Source: Streptomyces sp. AA1529 (GTDB lineage: Bacteria; Actinomycetota; Actinomycetes; Streptomycetales; Streptomycetaceae). Taken from it: a DNA stretch of 64,000 nt. Positions 20,195-28,204 of this stretch are shown here, one piece after another. The position numbers were made by a program, and so were the translations under genes. The stretch covers positions 78,237 to 142,236 of the forward strand of contig NZ_ALAP01000037.1 in NCBI RefSeq assembly GCF_000280905.1. The letters run 5' to 3'. Numbering within the stretch: the stretch's first letter is position 1; each line of letters begins with the position of its first letter. A model generated the notes under the pieces. It saw nothing but the letters and a program-made list of their open reading frames with translations, was not told the DNA's origin and made no database searches.

Positions 20195-20638
20195 CTACGG
20201 TCCCGATCGTCCAGAGGCGGACTGCGATCCGGCGATCTCTTCCCGCAGCCGGCCGGTGAACCGACGCAGCAGATCCAGCGTCTCCTGGAACTCGGCCCGG
20301 CGATCGTCCCTCCCGTCGGTGGGCCGGGTGCTCCAGACCCGACGCGCGAGAGCATCGGCGAGATCGACGGTTTCACCGCTGCAGAGCAGGTAGAGGGCTG
20401 AGCGTGCTTCCTGCATCCGGTTCACCAAGTCGTCGGCGCCCGGGCCGTCATCACTCAGCCGTGTTCCTTTCAAGTGGTCCAGCAGTTGCACCACGGCCGT
20501 GTTGAAGCCGATCCCGGCTTTCAGCTTCTGCTCGCGGAGCCACATGCGGTCCTGCCTGCGCGCGGTGAACCACGCACCGAACACGACCCCTATGAGGCCG
20601 ATTGCGGCCCCGACGGCCACGGACACAATGTTCTCCAC
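20195..20638 (-). CDS. Hypothetical protein with N-terminal membrane anchor
   Basis: 147 residues, not recognised. One N-terminal transmembrane helix, IVSVAVGAAIGLIGVVFGAWF, is followed by a positively charged stretch (TARRQDRMWLREQKLK) and a mainly helical cytoplasmic domain with DLVNRMQEARSALYLLCSG and RRAEFQETLDLLRRFTGRL. This resembles small single-pass proteins seen in Streptomyces accessory regions. The 206-nt gap to its left shows nothing. Confidence 0.65.
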   Translation of the reverse strand: MENIVSVAVGAAIGLIGVVFGAWFTARRQDRMWLREQKLKAGIGFNTAVVQLLDHLKGTRLSDDGPGADDLVNRMQEARSALYLLCSGETVDLADALARRVWSTRPTDGRDDRRAEFQETLDLLRRFTGRLREEIAGSQSASGRSGP

Positions 20639-20923
20639 GGCCAGCTCCCCCCGTCGTCACAGCGGCGCCAGGCTACAGCGGCCGTCGGGGGCCGGGCTCG
20701 GCGAACGTCCCCGCCCGAAACAGGTACCGAGCGCGGCGGTGTCGCACGTTCTCTCCGCCCGGTGCCCCGGGGAGCGCGCCGCGGTGACCGGCCGCAGCCG
20801 TTGCACCTTCTGACCGATCGGACCGCTCCCTGGCCGGGCTCGGCCACCGTGCGCCCAGGACTCGGCTCGGACGCCCCAGCCTTCCCGCCGGTTCTCTGCG
20901 AACACAGCACTAGCATGCTGGTC

Positions 20924-21724
20924 ATGGCCATGTTCGTGCACCTTACATCGGCGGCGAACGCACCGCGCATCCGGCGGTCCGGCATCCGCGCGGCCTCCCG
21001 CGGGCAGGACGGTGCGCGCGGGGTGTACTGCTTTCCGGTGCTGCCCTCCTACACCCTCACCCACCAGTGGCTGCGCGAGCTGGCCCGTACCGGCAGCCGG
21101 GGAGGTCTGGTGGCTGTCCATGTGCGGCTGGACGACAACCAGGAGGTGCGGGTGGGTCGCTACGCACGCGAGCAGGCCGCCGTTCCCGCGGCCGAGGCGG
21201 TGCGGCGCATCGCGGCTCTGGAGGATCCGCGCGGCTGGGAGGTGTTCGTCCCCCGGGCGGTCCGGCCGCGCGAGGTGCACCGGATCCGCACCGCACCCCA
21301 GGCGGTGGGCTGGCGCTACTGGCCCGAGGCGCACGGTGTGCGGCCCTGCACCTGCGACGGCTGCCGGGTACGCGGCGAGTACGGATCCCGGCGGCTGCGC
21401 GAGCGGTTGCCGCATCCGCTGGACGGTCCGCCGCCGCCCGCCAGGGTGCTGCTCGCACGGATCGCCGCGGCCGGCACCCCCGGAGACCCGGCCGCACTCC
21501 GGGAGACCCTGCACTGGTTCGGCAAGCGCCGCCGCGGCCCGCTCGCTCAACTCGGCCACCTCGCAGCGCACCCCGATCCCGGCGTGCGGGAAGAGTTCGT
21601 GTGGGCCGTCGCCCGCTGGTCCACGCCGGGAGTGGCCGAGTTGCTGGACGGACTCGCCGCCGACCCGCACCCGGATGTCCGCGAAGCGGTGGCGACGGTC
21701 CGCACACTGTCGCAGAACGGTTAG
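20924..21724 (+). CDS. Protein with ADP-ribosyltransferase-like N-terminus and HEAT-like C-terminus
   Basis: 266 residues. The opening MFVHLTSAANAPRIRRSGI followed by GVYCFPVLPSYTLTHQWLREL resembles the entry strand of small ART-fold proteins (pattern H-T-x2-N-x2-I-x2-G followed by a G-V-Y strand). This is a resemblance I infer, not a proven match. The middle contains a CTCDGCRVRGEYG segment with a three-Cys cluster. The C-terminal 90 residues carry two HEAT-like repeats, LAQLGHLAAHPDPGVREEFVWA and ELLDGLAADPHPDVREAV. ATGs at 20915, 20924 and 20930 are all possible starts. The gene has no obvious partner; a transposase remnant follows it. Confidence 0.6.
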   Translation: MAMFVHLTSAANAPRIRRSGIRAASRGQDGARGVYCFPVLPSYTLTHQWLRELARTGSRGGLVAVHVRLDDNQEVRVGRYAREQAAVPAAEAVRRIAALEDPRGWEVFVPRAVRPREVHRIRTAPQAVGWRYWPEAHGVRPCTCDGCRVRGEYGSRRLRERLPHPLDGPPPPARVLLARIAAAGTPGDPAALRETLHWFGKRRRGPLAQLGHLAAHPDPGVREEFVWAVARWSTPGVAELLDGLAADPHPDVREAVATVRTLSQNG

Positions 21725-21820
21725 GCCCTGTCCTGCGGGTCATGTGACCTCACGAGCGAGGAACGGACCCGGTCGGAGCCGCATCTGCCGAAGTCCGGGA
21801 AACGGGAGGGCCGGTGGGCG
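21725..21820 (+). pseudogene. Remnant of an insertion-sequence transposase N-terminus
   Basis: Frame 21746-21820 reads DLTSEERTRSEPHLP then KSGKREGRW, closely resembling the first 25 residues of IS5-type transposases (pattern DLTDEEW-x-LEPLLP-x-GRW). It has no start codon and loses similarity afterwards. It is preceded by GGCCCTGTCCTGCGGGTCA, which looks like an IS end. It is probably a decayed fragment. Confidence 0.4.
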
Positions 21821-21891
21821 TCCTCGCAGCCGTCCTGGCCGATGAGGAGCGACGGCCCCGTCGGTTGGTTCCCGTCGACCGCATCCGCGCC

Positions 21892-22772
21892 TCAACCGGT
21901 GTGGGCCACCACGGCATCGATGAGCTGGGGCCAGAGTTCACGCGGGCGGTCGTGGCCCATGTCGGGGACCAGCAGGAGTCCGGCGCCGGGCACCAGCTCC
22001 GCAGTGCGCTCACCGCCGCTGGGATCGATCAGCGTGTCGTCCAGGCCGTGGATCACCAGCGTCGGCACCCGCAGTTCACGCAGGTCGTCCGCGCGGGAAC
22101 CGCTGAGGATCATCGCGCCGAGCTGCCGCCCGATCCCCGCGGGGTAGTAGGCGCGGTCGTAGCTCGCGGCGGCCAGCTCACGCAGCACCGCGCCGCTGCC
22201 GTATCGCTTGGAGGCCCACACCAGTTCCTTCTCCGCCGCCGCGACGTACCCCTCGCGGTCCGCGGGCTTGGGGCCGAACAGCACCGCCTGGGCCTGCGGG
22301 CTGGGCCGGCCGTATTCACTCTCGCCGGTCGAGGACATCATCGACGTCAAGGTCAGCACCCGCTCCGGACGGGAGTGCGCCATCGTCTGGGCGATCATCC
22401 CTCCCATCGACGCGCCGACCACGTGGGCACGTTCGATACCGAGCTCGGTGAGCAAGCCGAGTCCGTCGTCGGCCATGTCGACCAGCCGGTAGGGAACCAT
22501 CTCGAGGGCGGCGGAATGTCCCCCGAGCTGACGGTTGCCATGAACTCGCCCACGTCCACGGGGTGATCGTCGAACTTCGTGGACAGCCCGCAGTCACGAT
22601 TGTCGTACCGGATCACATAACGGCCGCGCCCGGCCAGCGCCCTGCAGAAGTCCTCGTGCCAGCCGAGCAACTGTGCGCCGAAACCCATCACCAGCAGGAC
22701 CGGAGGGTCGCCCGGATCGCCGAAGCTCTCGTACGCGATGGACACCTCGGGGGACACGACAGCGTTCGGCAT
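21892..22772 (-). pseudogene. Alpha/beta hydrolase with a single-base frameshift
   Basis: Two overlapping frames together make one complete alpha/beta hydrolase. The first (22772 leftwards) begins MPNAVVSPEVSIAYESFG and continues to VRYDNRDCGLSTKFDDHP and MATVSSGDI. The second contains EMVPYRLVDMADDGLG, the nucleophile elbow VVGASMGGMIAQ, and the Asp/His region LVIHGLDDTLIDP to LVPDMGHDRP. Reading GGACATTCCGCC near 22515-22520 shows that one missing base throws the first frame off, since the second frame reads SAALEMVPYR immediately upstream of the break. All catalytic parts remain on the two pieces. It is either a recent loss or a sequencing error. Confidence 0.75.
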
Positions 22773-22994
22773 ATTCGGAGCCTGTCACAGCCGCCCATCC
22801 GGCGCAGCCAGAATTTCGGCGGGTGACCTGCGCAGACTCGTCCGGCTTCGCCCTCGACCCGCCGGACAGGGCCTGGTGCCCTACCGGTCGGCGTTCGCCC
22901 TGTGGTGCCTCGGATCGCCGTGGCACAGGTCTCGGCGACCGCGACGTCGGAAACCCGCCAGCACGCTCACGGTCGGCCGGGCGAGCATCCGCTC

Positions 22995-23636
22995 ATGAGC
23001 GCTGAAACGCGGGGAATCCGCATCCGGCACCGCGGGTACGAGCCGCAGGTCCATCCCACCGCCTACGTCGCCCCGACGGCCACGCTCGTCGGCGATGTCC
23101 GCGTGGGGCCGAGGGCGCGGGTGATGTACGGCGCGGTGCTCGATGCCGAGGGGTCCCGGATCGAGATCGGGGAGGCGGCGGTGATCTGCGAGAACGCGGT
23201 GTTGCGCGGGTCTGCGGTCGCCGGCGATCAGCCGGTGCTCGTCGCCGATCACGTCTTCGTGGGACCGCACGCCACCCTGCTGGGCTGCGAGGTCGGCAGA
23301 TGCGTCTACGTGGCGACCTCGGCGACGGTCCTGCAGCGCGCACATCTGGGGGCAGGCACGGTGGTCGCCGTCGGCGCGCTCGTCCATGCGCGCACCGATG
23401 TGCCGGACGAGTACTTCGTGCCGCCGCACACCGTGGCGCTCGACACGCCGGTGCGACTGCTGGCACCCGGCGACCCGGGCCTGGCCGAGGCCGTCCGACA
23501 GGTGGGCTTCGCGCAGGTGGCGTTCGGCGTCGAGGCGGAGTGGACCGACCACGTCAGCCGGTACGAGCACATCGCGGAGGTACGCGTCGACGAGTTCGGC
23601 CCGCACGCGGACGATGAGATCCTGCATCGCGGCTAG
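22995..23636 (+). CDS. Left-handed beta-helix (hexapeptide repeat) protein, gamma-carbonic-anhydrase-like
   Basis: 213 residues rich in hexapeptide turns: YVAPTATLVGDVRVGPRARV, EIGEAAVICENAVLRGS, VFVGPHATLLGCEV, HLGAGTVVAVGALV, then a C-terminal helix. The arrangement resembles gamma-carbonic anhydrase/acyltransferase trimers, but the usual three zinc-ligand His pattern is not clear (only isolated His in VGPHATL, RAHLGAG and ALVHART), so catalytic activity is doubtful. The ATG at 22995 (MSAETRGIRIRHRG) is preferred over one at 22902, which would add a low-quality N-terminus. It lies between a broken hydrolase and the insertion element. Confidence 0.75.
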   Translation: MSAETRGIRIRHRGYEPQVHPTAYVAPTATLVGDVRVGPRARVMYGAVLDAEGSRIEIGEAAVICENAVLRGSAVAGDQPVLVADHVFVGPHATLLGCEVGRCVYVATSATVLQRAHLGAGTVVAVGALVHARTDVPDEYFVPPHTVALDTPVRLLAPGDPGLAEAVRQVGFAQVAFGVEAEWTDHVSRYEHIAEVRVDEFGPHADDEILHRG

Positions 23637-23746
23637 GGCCGCATCAACGCTTCCTGCCCATGTTCGACGGCACCGGCCACGCCGACGACCGGCGCCGACG
23701 CGCCGCCGCGCCGTCGCCGGCAGGGTGAACGTTGCCCGACCCGGCG

Positions 23747-23911
23747 CTACTCCTCTCCCTCGTGGCGCACCGCGAGGTGCACCCACACCGTTTTGCCCGC
23801 ACCCGTGCGGGGGCGTACGCCCCATGCCTGGGACAGGGCGTCGACCAGGAGTAATCCGCGCCCGGAGGTCCCCTCCGGTGCCGGTTTGCGGAGTTCGGGC
23901 ATCTCCCACTG
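23747..23911 (-). pseudogene. 3' fragment of the ATP-binding gene split by the IS200/IS605 element
   Basis: The 54 residues before the stop read QWEMPELRKPAPEGTSGRGL then LLVDALSQAWGVRP and KTVWVHL. This is the C-terminal part of a HATPase_c (GHKL) serine-kinase-like protein, with the G2 box GTSGRGLLLV and the last strand. The matching N-terminal part lies at 25657-25944 on the same strand, beyond the mobile element. Together they rebuild one gene of about 150 residues. Confidence 0.75.
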
Positions 23912-24060
23912 TTGACATCCTCCCGGCCCTAAAGGACCGGGATTCCTACTGCCCGCGTCTGCGGGCCTCGGTGGGTTCCTGCTTCAACGCGCTGCGCCGG
24001 TACGGGTACCGGTCTTACCTGCGCTCCACAGGCCGCAACGGCCAGTCCGGCCGCCTTCGC
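23912..24060 (-). ncRNA. Candidate omega-RNA region at the tnpB 3' end
   Basis: In IS200/IS605 elements the tnpB mRNA 3' end and the element's right end form the omega-RNA scaffold, with the guide coming from the flank. Here that would be the end of tnpB through the hairpin at 23924-23943, and the guide would be read from the 3' fragment of the interrupted gene. The location is inferred from family knowledge; the RNA limits are not visible. Confidence 0.4.
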
Positions 24061-25146
24061 GACGTTGACCGCCGCGTTCACGTCCCGGTCGAGGACGGCC
24101 CCGCACTCCCGGCACGTCCACTCCCGGACGCGCAGGGGCTTGGGGCCGTCCTTGACGCCGCACTGCGAGCACACCTGACTGGTGGGCTCGAACCGTCCGA
24201 TCCTCACGAAGGTGCGCCCGTACCGTGCGGCCTTGTACTCCAGCATGTTCACGAACGCCGACCATCCGGCGTCGTGCACGGACTTGGCCAGGCGCGTACG
24301 GGCGAGTCCCTTCACCGCCAGGTCTTCCACAGCGACCGCTTGGTTCTCGCGGATCAGCCGGGTGGAGAGCTGGTGGTGGAACTCGCGGCGCGCGTCGGCC
24401 ACCCGCGCGTGAGCGCGAGCGACCTTCACCCTGGCCTTGCCCCGGTTCGCGGAGCCCTTCTGCTTGCGGGACAGGTCCCGCTGTGCCTTCTTCAGCCGCT
24501 TCCCGGCCCGGCGCAGGAAGCGCGGGCTGTCGACCTTCGTGCCGTCGGAGAGGATCGCGAAGTGCCCGAGCCCGAGGTCGATGCCGACTTCAGGCGTCGT
24601 CTCCGGCAGCACCTCGGAGGCGTCCGTCTCGACGACGAAGCTCGCGAAGTACCGGCCTGCGGCGTCCATCAGGACCGTCACGGTGGACGGGACGGACGGC
24701 AGGGCGCGGGACCAGCGAACGGGCACGTCGCCGACCTTCGGCAGGCGCAGCTTCCCGCCCGCCGTGATCCGCCACGACGCGTTCGCGGTGAAGCGGACGG
24801 TCTGCCGGCTGTCCTTGCGGGACTTGTACCGGGGCGGCCCCACCTTCGGGCGCTTGCCCTCGAGGCCGTCGAAGAAGTTCCTGTACGCGGTGTCCAGGTC
24901 CCGGAGGGACTGCTGGAGGATCACCGAGGACACCTCGCCGAGCCAGGCCCGCTCCGGTGTCTTCTTCGACGCGGTGAGCCGCTTCGACAGCTCGCCCGAG
25001 GAGACGAACGGCAGCCCCGCTGTGCGGGCCTCCTCTCGGACGCGCAATGCGTCGTTGAAGACGACCCGCGCACACCCGAACGCCCTCGCCAACGCCATGC
25101 GCTGACCGGCGCCCGGGTACAAGCGGAAGCTGTACCGCAGCTGCAT
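23929..25146 (-). CDS. tnpB: TnpB RNA-guided nuclease of the IS200/IS605 family
   Basis: 405 residues. N-terminal helix and beta-barrel region (to about 180), then a split RuvC domain with all parts present: GIDLGLGHFAIL (Asp190), AVEDLAVKGL (Glu274), and LDRDVNAAVNVA (Asp353/355). A zinc ribbon, CSQCG (326-329) and CRECG (345-348), sits between the last two. TnpB cuts DNA using an omega-RNA made from the element end, protecting the element from loss. The intact catalytic set and full length suggest activity. It starts opposite tnpA with overlapping start codons. Confidence 0.92.
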   Translation of the reverse strand: MQLRYSFRLYPGAGQRMALARAFGCARVVFNDALRVREEARTAGLPFVSSGELSKRLTASKKTPERAWLGEVSSVILQQSLRDLDTAYRNFFDGLEGKRPKVGPPRYKSRKDSRQTVRFTANASWRITAGGKLRLPKVGDVPVRWSRALPSVPSTVTVLMDAAGRYFASFVVETDASEVLPETTPEVGIDLGLGHFAILSDGTKVDSPRFLRRAGKRLKKAQRDLSRKQKGSANRGKARVKVARAHARVADARREFHHQLSTRLIRENQAVAVEDLAVKGLARTRLAKSVHDAGWSAFVNMLEYKAARYGRTFVRIGRFEPTSQVCSQCGVKDGPKPLRVREWTCRECGAVLDRDVNAAVNVAKAAGLAVAACGAQVRPVPVPAQRVEAGTHRGPQTRAVGIPVL

Positions 25147-25594
25147 GAGATCACCTTATTGGCCTATGCCACCACGACGGGACCCAAATCCCGATATCCG
25201 CAGGCGCCGTACGGTCGTCCACAACCTGCACGCGCACCTGGTCTTCGTCACCAAGTACCGGCGGGGCGCCATGGACGACGAGATGCTGACACGCTGCGAA
25301 GAGACCATGCGCAAGGTGGGCGACGACTTCGGCGCCACGCTCACCGGGTTCAACGGCGAAGCCGACCACGTACACCTCCTCGTGCACTACCCGCCGAAGA
25401 TCACCCTGTCCGGACTGGTGAACTCACTCAAGGGCGTCTCCGCCCGGCGTCCGCGCGCCGAGTACACCGGCCGGGTCAACCGCGCCGTCATACACGGACA
25501 CTTCCGGTCACCCTCATGCTTCGCCGGATCGGTCGGCGGCGCACCCCTCCACCTGGTCAAGGACTACATCGAACAGCAGAAGCGGCCCGACTGA
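25145..25594 (+). CDS. tnpA: IS200/IS605 Y1 transposase TnpA (HUH)
   Basis: 149 residues from ATG 25145, or 142 from the ATG at 25166, which aligns better with family N-termini. The HUH metal motif is in GEADHVHLLVHYPPK (His68 and His70 of the shorter form), and the catalytic tyrosine is Tyr134 in LVKDYIEQQKRPD. LSGLVNSLKGVSARRPR and SPSCFAGSVGGAPL are typical. TnpA excises and inserts the single-stranded element by recognising end hairpins. It has all needed residues, so it may be mobile. Its start overlaps that of tnpB in opposite direction. Confidence 0.93.
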   Translation: MRSPYWPMPPRRDPNPDIRRRRTVVHNLHAHLVFVTKYRRGAMDDEMLTRCEETMRKVGDDFGATLTGFNGEADHVHLLVHYPPKITLSGLVNSLKGVSARRPRAEYTGRVNRAVIHGHFRSPSCFAGSVGGAPLHLVKDYIEQQKRPD

Positions 25595-25656
25595 GCGGGC
25601 CGCCGCCATGGGGCAATGTCACCCCCGCCCTCAAGGACGGGGCACTCCCGCCAAGC

Positions 25657-25944
25657 GCCTCGGTAGGCGTCGGAGACCTCCAGGACGAGGACCCCGCCCC
25701 GGCGGCGGAGCACGAGTTCCAACTGGTCGCCGATCCCCTGCGCGGCATGGGTGACCGCGTTGGTCGTCAACTCGCTCACAACGAGCGCCGCTTCGTCGCA
25801 GAGGTGGCCGAGTTTCCACTCTCTGAGCACCAGCCGCACATGCTCCCGCGCCCTTGGCACGGACGCCTTGCTGAGACGGAACCTTGCGATGTTCGTACGC
25901 CCGGACATGGGGCCTCCCGCGGCTGAGCAGGTCGATTCATTCAC
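25657..25944 (-). pseudogene. 5' fragment of an ATP-binding (GHKL, anti-sigma-like) gene
   Basis: 96 residues in frame before the element: after a short leader, MSGRTNIARFRLSKASVPRA, then EAALVVSELTTNAVTHAAQG (the ATP-binding N box with E-TNA-H), then VLVLEVSDAYRG (strand and start of the G1 box). Streptomyces has many such RsbW/SpoIIAB-like proteins paired with DUF5753 and DUF397 genes. The element splits it before the G2 box, and the rest is at 23747-23911. Starts are possible at 25944 or at the ATG 25908 with GGGAGG upstream. Confidence 0.8.
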
Positions 25945-26108
25945 CCCTGGTGCGCATATGGGTGCGCTGGGTGAGGTGACTCACGTTATGCGGCCCCCGC
26001 GGGTCACTGCAACTCCTCACTATCGAGAATTTGCATGACGCTGCCGCAGCAACGAATGCCCGTGTACCGTGCGTTGCCGTGCGAGCGGCACACGCAGAGA
26101 GGAAGAAG

Positions 26109-26972
26109 ATGCCCGCAGGTGGACGCCCCACGATGCGCAGCCGTCGTCTCGGGTCGGCTCTCCGTCGTCTCCGCGAGGTGGCACGGCTCGACCAGCAGCA
26201 GGCAGCCGAGTACATCGCGGGCTCGAAAGCGAAAGTCAGCCGCATCGAGTCGGGCCAGGTAGCGGCGCGCCCCGGCGACGTCCGGTTACTGCTGGAGCTC
26301 TACGGAATCCAGGACCCGGAGACGTTCCGCCACTACGAGCAGTTGGCGCGGGATGCCAACAAACGAGGGTGGTGGCTCGACTATCGCATCTCGCCGGAGC
26401 TGAGCGACTACATCGCCCTGGAGCACGACGCGACGTTCGTCCGCACCTGGCAGACAGTGCTGGTCCCAGGACTCTTGCAAACGGCCGACTACACCCGGAC
26501 GTTGGTAGAAAGCAATCCCTCCGTGACGGAACCCGACGTCGTGGAGCAGGCAGTCAAGATGCGGCAGGAGCGTCGCCGCAGGTTCGAGGAGTCCGGGGCG
26601 CGCTACAGCGCCGTGGTCTGGGAGCCCGCCCTCTCCAACCCCATGCCCTCCCGCGAGGTGCACAGGAATCAACTCGCAGATCTGCTGGAAACCGCTGCTC
26701 GCCCGAACGTCACCTTCCAGGTGCTGCCGACCACCGAGTGGGCCGCCGCGCGGTCCGCGCCCACCTTCGTCATGCTCTCCTTCGACGGCGAGTGGTCGCC
26801 TTCCGCCGTGGGACAGGAGACACACCGCAACGTGGCCATCACGGAAGACGAGACCGAAATCGCAGCCTACGCACACTCCTTCGACCAGCTACGCTCGGTA
26901 GCGCTGAATCCGGCCGACAGCCAGGGATTCATCGCGGACACGCTGGCCGCCATAGCCGAGGAGAGTCAGTGA
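26109..26972 (+). CDS. XRE regulator with DUF5753 domain (WhiJ-like family)
   Basis: 287 residues. The N-terminal HTH_31 is RRLGSALRRLREVARLDQQQ through AKVSRIESGQVAARPGDV (about 12-70). The DUF5753 domain follows from about 110: ATFVRTWQTVLVPGLLQTADYTRTL and RRFEESGARYSAVVWEPAL, with NVTFQVLPTTEWAAA. Such proteins occur in dozens of copies in Streptomyces, usually with a DUF397 partner and an ATP-binding protein, and affect development and antibiotic onset. The ATG at 26109 has GAGAGGAAGAAG before it. The stop overlaps the DUF397 start. Its ATP-binding partner, divergent, is broken by an insertion element. Confidence 0.92.
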   Translation: MPAGGRPTMRSRRLGSALRRLREVARLDQQQAAEYIAGSKAKVSRIESGQVAARPGDVRLLLELYGIQDPETFRHYEQLARDANKRGWWLDYRISPELSDYIALEHDATFVRTWQTVLVPGLLQTADYTRTLVESNPSVTEPDVVEQAVKMRQERRRRFEESGARYSAVVWEPALSNPMPSREVHRNQLADLLETAARPNVTFQVLPTTEWAAARSAPTFVMLSFDGEWSPSAVGQETHRNVAITEDETEIAAYAHSFDQLRSVALNPADSQGFIADTLAAIAEESQ

Positions 26973-27181
26973 ACGTGAGCGACGAGCCGGTCACCCCCTT
27001 CTTCAAGTCGAGCTACTCGGGCTCCGACCCGAACCACGAGTGCGTGGAGGTCGCCCACACAGCGGCCGGCGGGCGCGCGGTCCGCGACAGCAAGGACCCC
27101 GCGCGGGGAACGGCGTACTTCGGGGCCCAAGCCTGGCAGGCATTCGTCAGCGCGCTGGGCAGGGGCCCGGAGGCCGGCTGA
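26969..27181 (+). CDS. DUF397 small partner protein
   Basis: 70 residues, MNVSDEPVTPFFKSSYSG then NHECVEVAHTAAGGRAVRDS and FGAQAWQAFVSAL, the full DUF397 domain (FxKSSYSG, CVEVA, VRDSKDP, F-x6-F). The GTG at 26969 overlaps the preceding stop (GTGA), so it is made with its regulator, whose DNA binding it is thought to modulate. Confidence 0.93.
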   Translation: MNVSDEPVTPFFKSSYSGSDPNHECVEVAHTAAGGRAVRDSKDPARGTAYFGAQAWQAFVSALGRGPEAG

Positions 27182-27194
27182 GCCCAGGACAAGC

Positions 27195-27232
27195 GTGGCC
27201 GCCCCCTACCGCGGTAGGGGGCGGCCACGCAC
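27195..27232. terminator. Perfect 38-nt palindromic terminator after the DUF397 gene
   Basis: A 19-base arm starting GCGTGGCCGCCCC meets its exact reverse complement with no spacer. It lies 13 nt after the DUF397 stop. Confidence 0.85.
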
Positions 27233-27287
27233 ATGTGGCTCCGCGGTAGCTCCCGCGCGACGTATCAGGCGCCATAGCTTCCCGCTC

Positions 27288-27833
27288 ATGAACGCTTCCC
27301 GGACCACCACAGCGCCTTCCTCCTCCGCACCCTCGGCCTCGCGGCGGTTCGGGCGGCGGCTGGGAGGGGCCGTCGCGCTCTTCCCGCTCGGGCTGTTCGC
27401 CCTGCTCGCGGGACTCGGCGGACAGAGCGGGTCCGCACGCAGGGTGCTGCGCGCGGACCCCGGAACGAGCAGTCCACGAGTACTGACACAAGCGCTACTG
27501 ACCGTGCTGCTCGGCGTCCTGGCGCTGATCCTGGCCGGGATACTCGCCCTGGGCATCGCGCGCGGACTGTTCTACGGCTTCGTGGACAGCGGCCCCTACG
27601 ACGACTCCTGGGGCGGCCCGAGCAGGACCGGGGCCTGGCTGGCGCACTTCGGGGTGAGCGTACCGATCTGCGGCGCCGCGGTCGGGCTGCTGTACGGCCT
27701 GGCCGCGCTGCACCGGCGGATGACGGCCCCGCTGCGCGGCGAGCACCGACCCGCGTGGGTACTGCCGACGGTGCTGCTGAGCTGCGCGGCTGCCGCGCTG
27801 TTCCTGGTGGCGTTCGTGCACCAGTTGGACTGA
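27288..27833 (+). CDS. Hypothetical multi-pass membrane protein
   Basis: 181 residues. Four hydrophobic helices are apparent: AVALFPLGLFALLAGLGG, LLTVLLGVLALILAGILALG, VSVPICGAAVGLLYGLAAL, and TVLLSCAAAALFLVAFVHQL. The N-terminus is Ser/Thr/Ala-rich. There are no recognisable motifs and no obvious operon partner. The ATG at 27288 is used; an earlier GTG would overlap the terminator palindrome. Confidence 0.7.
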   Translation: MNASRTTTAPSSSAPSASRRFGRRLGGAVALFPLGLFALLAGLGGQSGSARRVLRADPGTSSPRVLTQALLTVLLGVLALILAGILALGIARGLFYGFVDSGPYDDSWGGPSRTGAWLAHFGVSVPICGAAVGLLYGLAALHRRMTAPLRGEHRPAWVLPTVLLSCAAAALFLVAFVHQLD

Positions 27834-27853
27834 GCCGCGCCCCCGCGGGTGTC

Positions 27854-28204
27854 TCACTCCCCTTGGGACCAGGCGGCGACCGGGAGCGCCAGGTAGACGC
27901 CGAAATCGTCGAGGCCGGTCGCCTCGGCGATGCTCTCGTGGAGCCGGTCCACGCGCTGCTGACGGTCGGCGGCCCGGCTCTCGAACCACTTGGACCGCAC
28001 CTCGATCACGATGTCCAGGCCGCAGCGGTCGAGGGGTCCGAGTTGCCGGAAGCGGAGCTCCACGTCGCCGGGTTGCAGGTCGCCGTCGTAGGGCTCCTCG
28101 GGGCACTCGACCGCCACCGAGACCAGGTGCGGCAGCACCGCGCCCAGTTCGCGGAGCGTGTGCTCGGGCACGCCCGGCGCGCAGGTCACTTCGACGAGGG
28201 GCAT
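27854..28204 (-). CDS. Tautomerase-superfamily-like small protein
   Basis: 116 residues. The protein begins MPLVEVTCAPGVPEHTL; Pro at position 2 followed by a beta strand and helix is the hallmark of 4-oxalocrotonate tautomerase/CHMI-type folds, where the mature N-terminal proline is the catalytic base. Further segments, LDIVIEVRSKWFESRAAD and EATGLDDFGVYLAL, fit the second half. No substrate can be assigned and similarity is modest. Confidence 0.6.
   Translation of the reverse strand: MPLVEVTCAPGVPEHTLRELGAVLPHLVSVAVECPEEPYDGDLQPGDVELRFRQLGPLDRCGLDIVIEVRSKWFESRAADRQQRVDRLHESIAEATGLDDFGVYLALPVAAWSQGE

Larger units (their letters stand above)
23912..25656. mobile_element. IS200/IS605-family element with divergent tnpA and tnpB
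   Basis: About 1.75 kb, bounded by two related imperfect hairpins, one at 23924-23943 and one at 25624-25643. Both have eight-base arms with the same C-A mismatch (CCCGGCCC/GGACCGGG and CCCCGCCC/GGACGGGG) and lie on the strand as subterminal palindromes, as this family requires instead of terminal inverted repeats. It contains tnpB (minus) and tnpA (plus), whose ATG starts share a CATG. No target duplication is expected, and the exact ends are estimates from where the interrupted reading frame resumes. Confidence 0.8.

Noticed and set aside
22773..22994. Possible small gene between the broken hydrolase and the hexapeptide protein
   Set aside because: Frames here lack ribosome sites and recognisable sequence; nothing supportable was seen.
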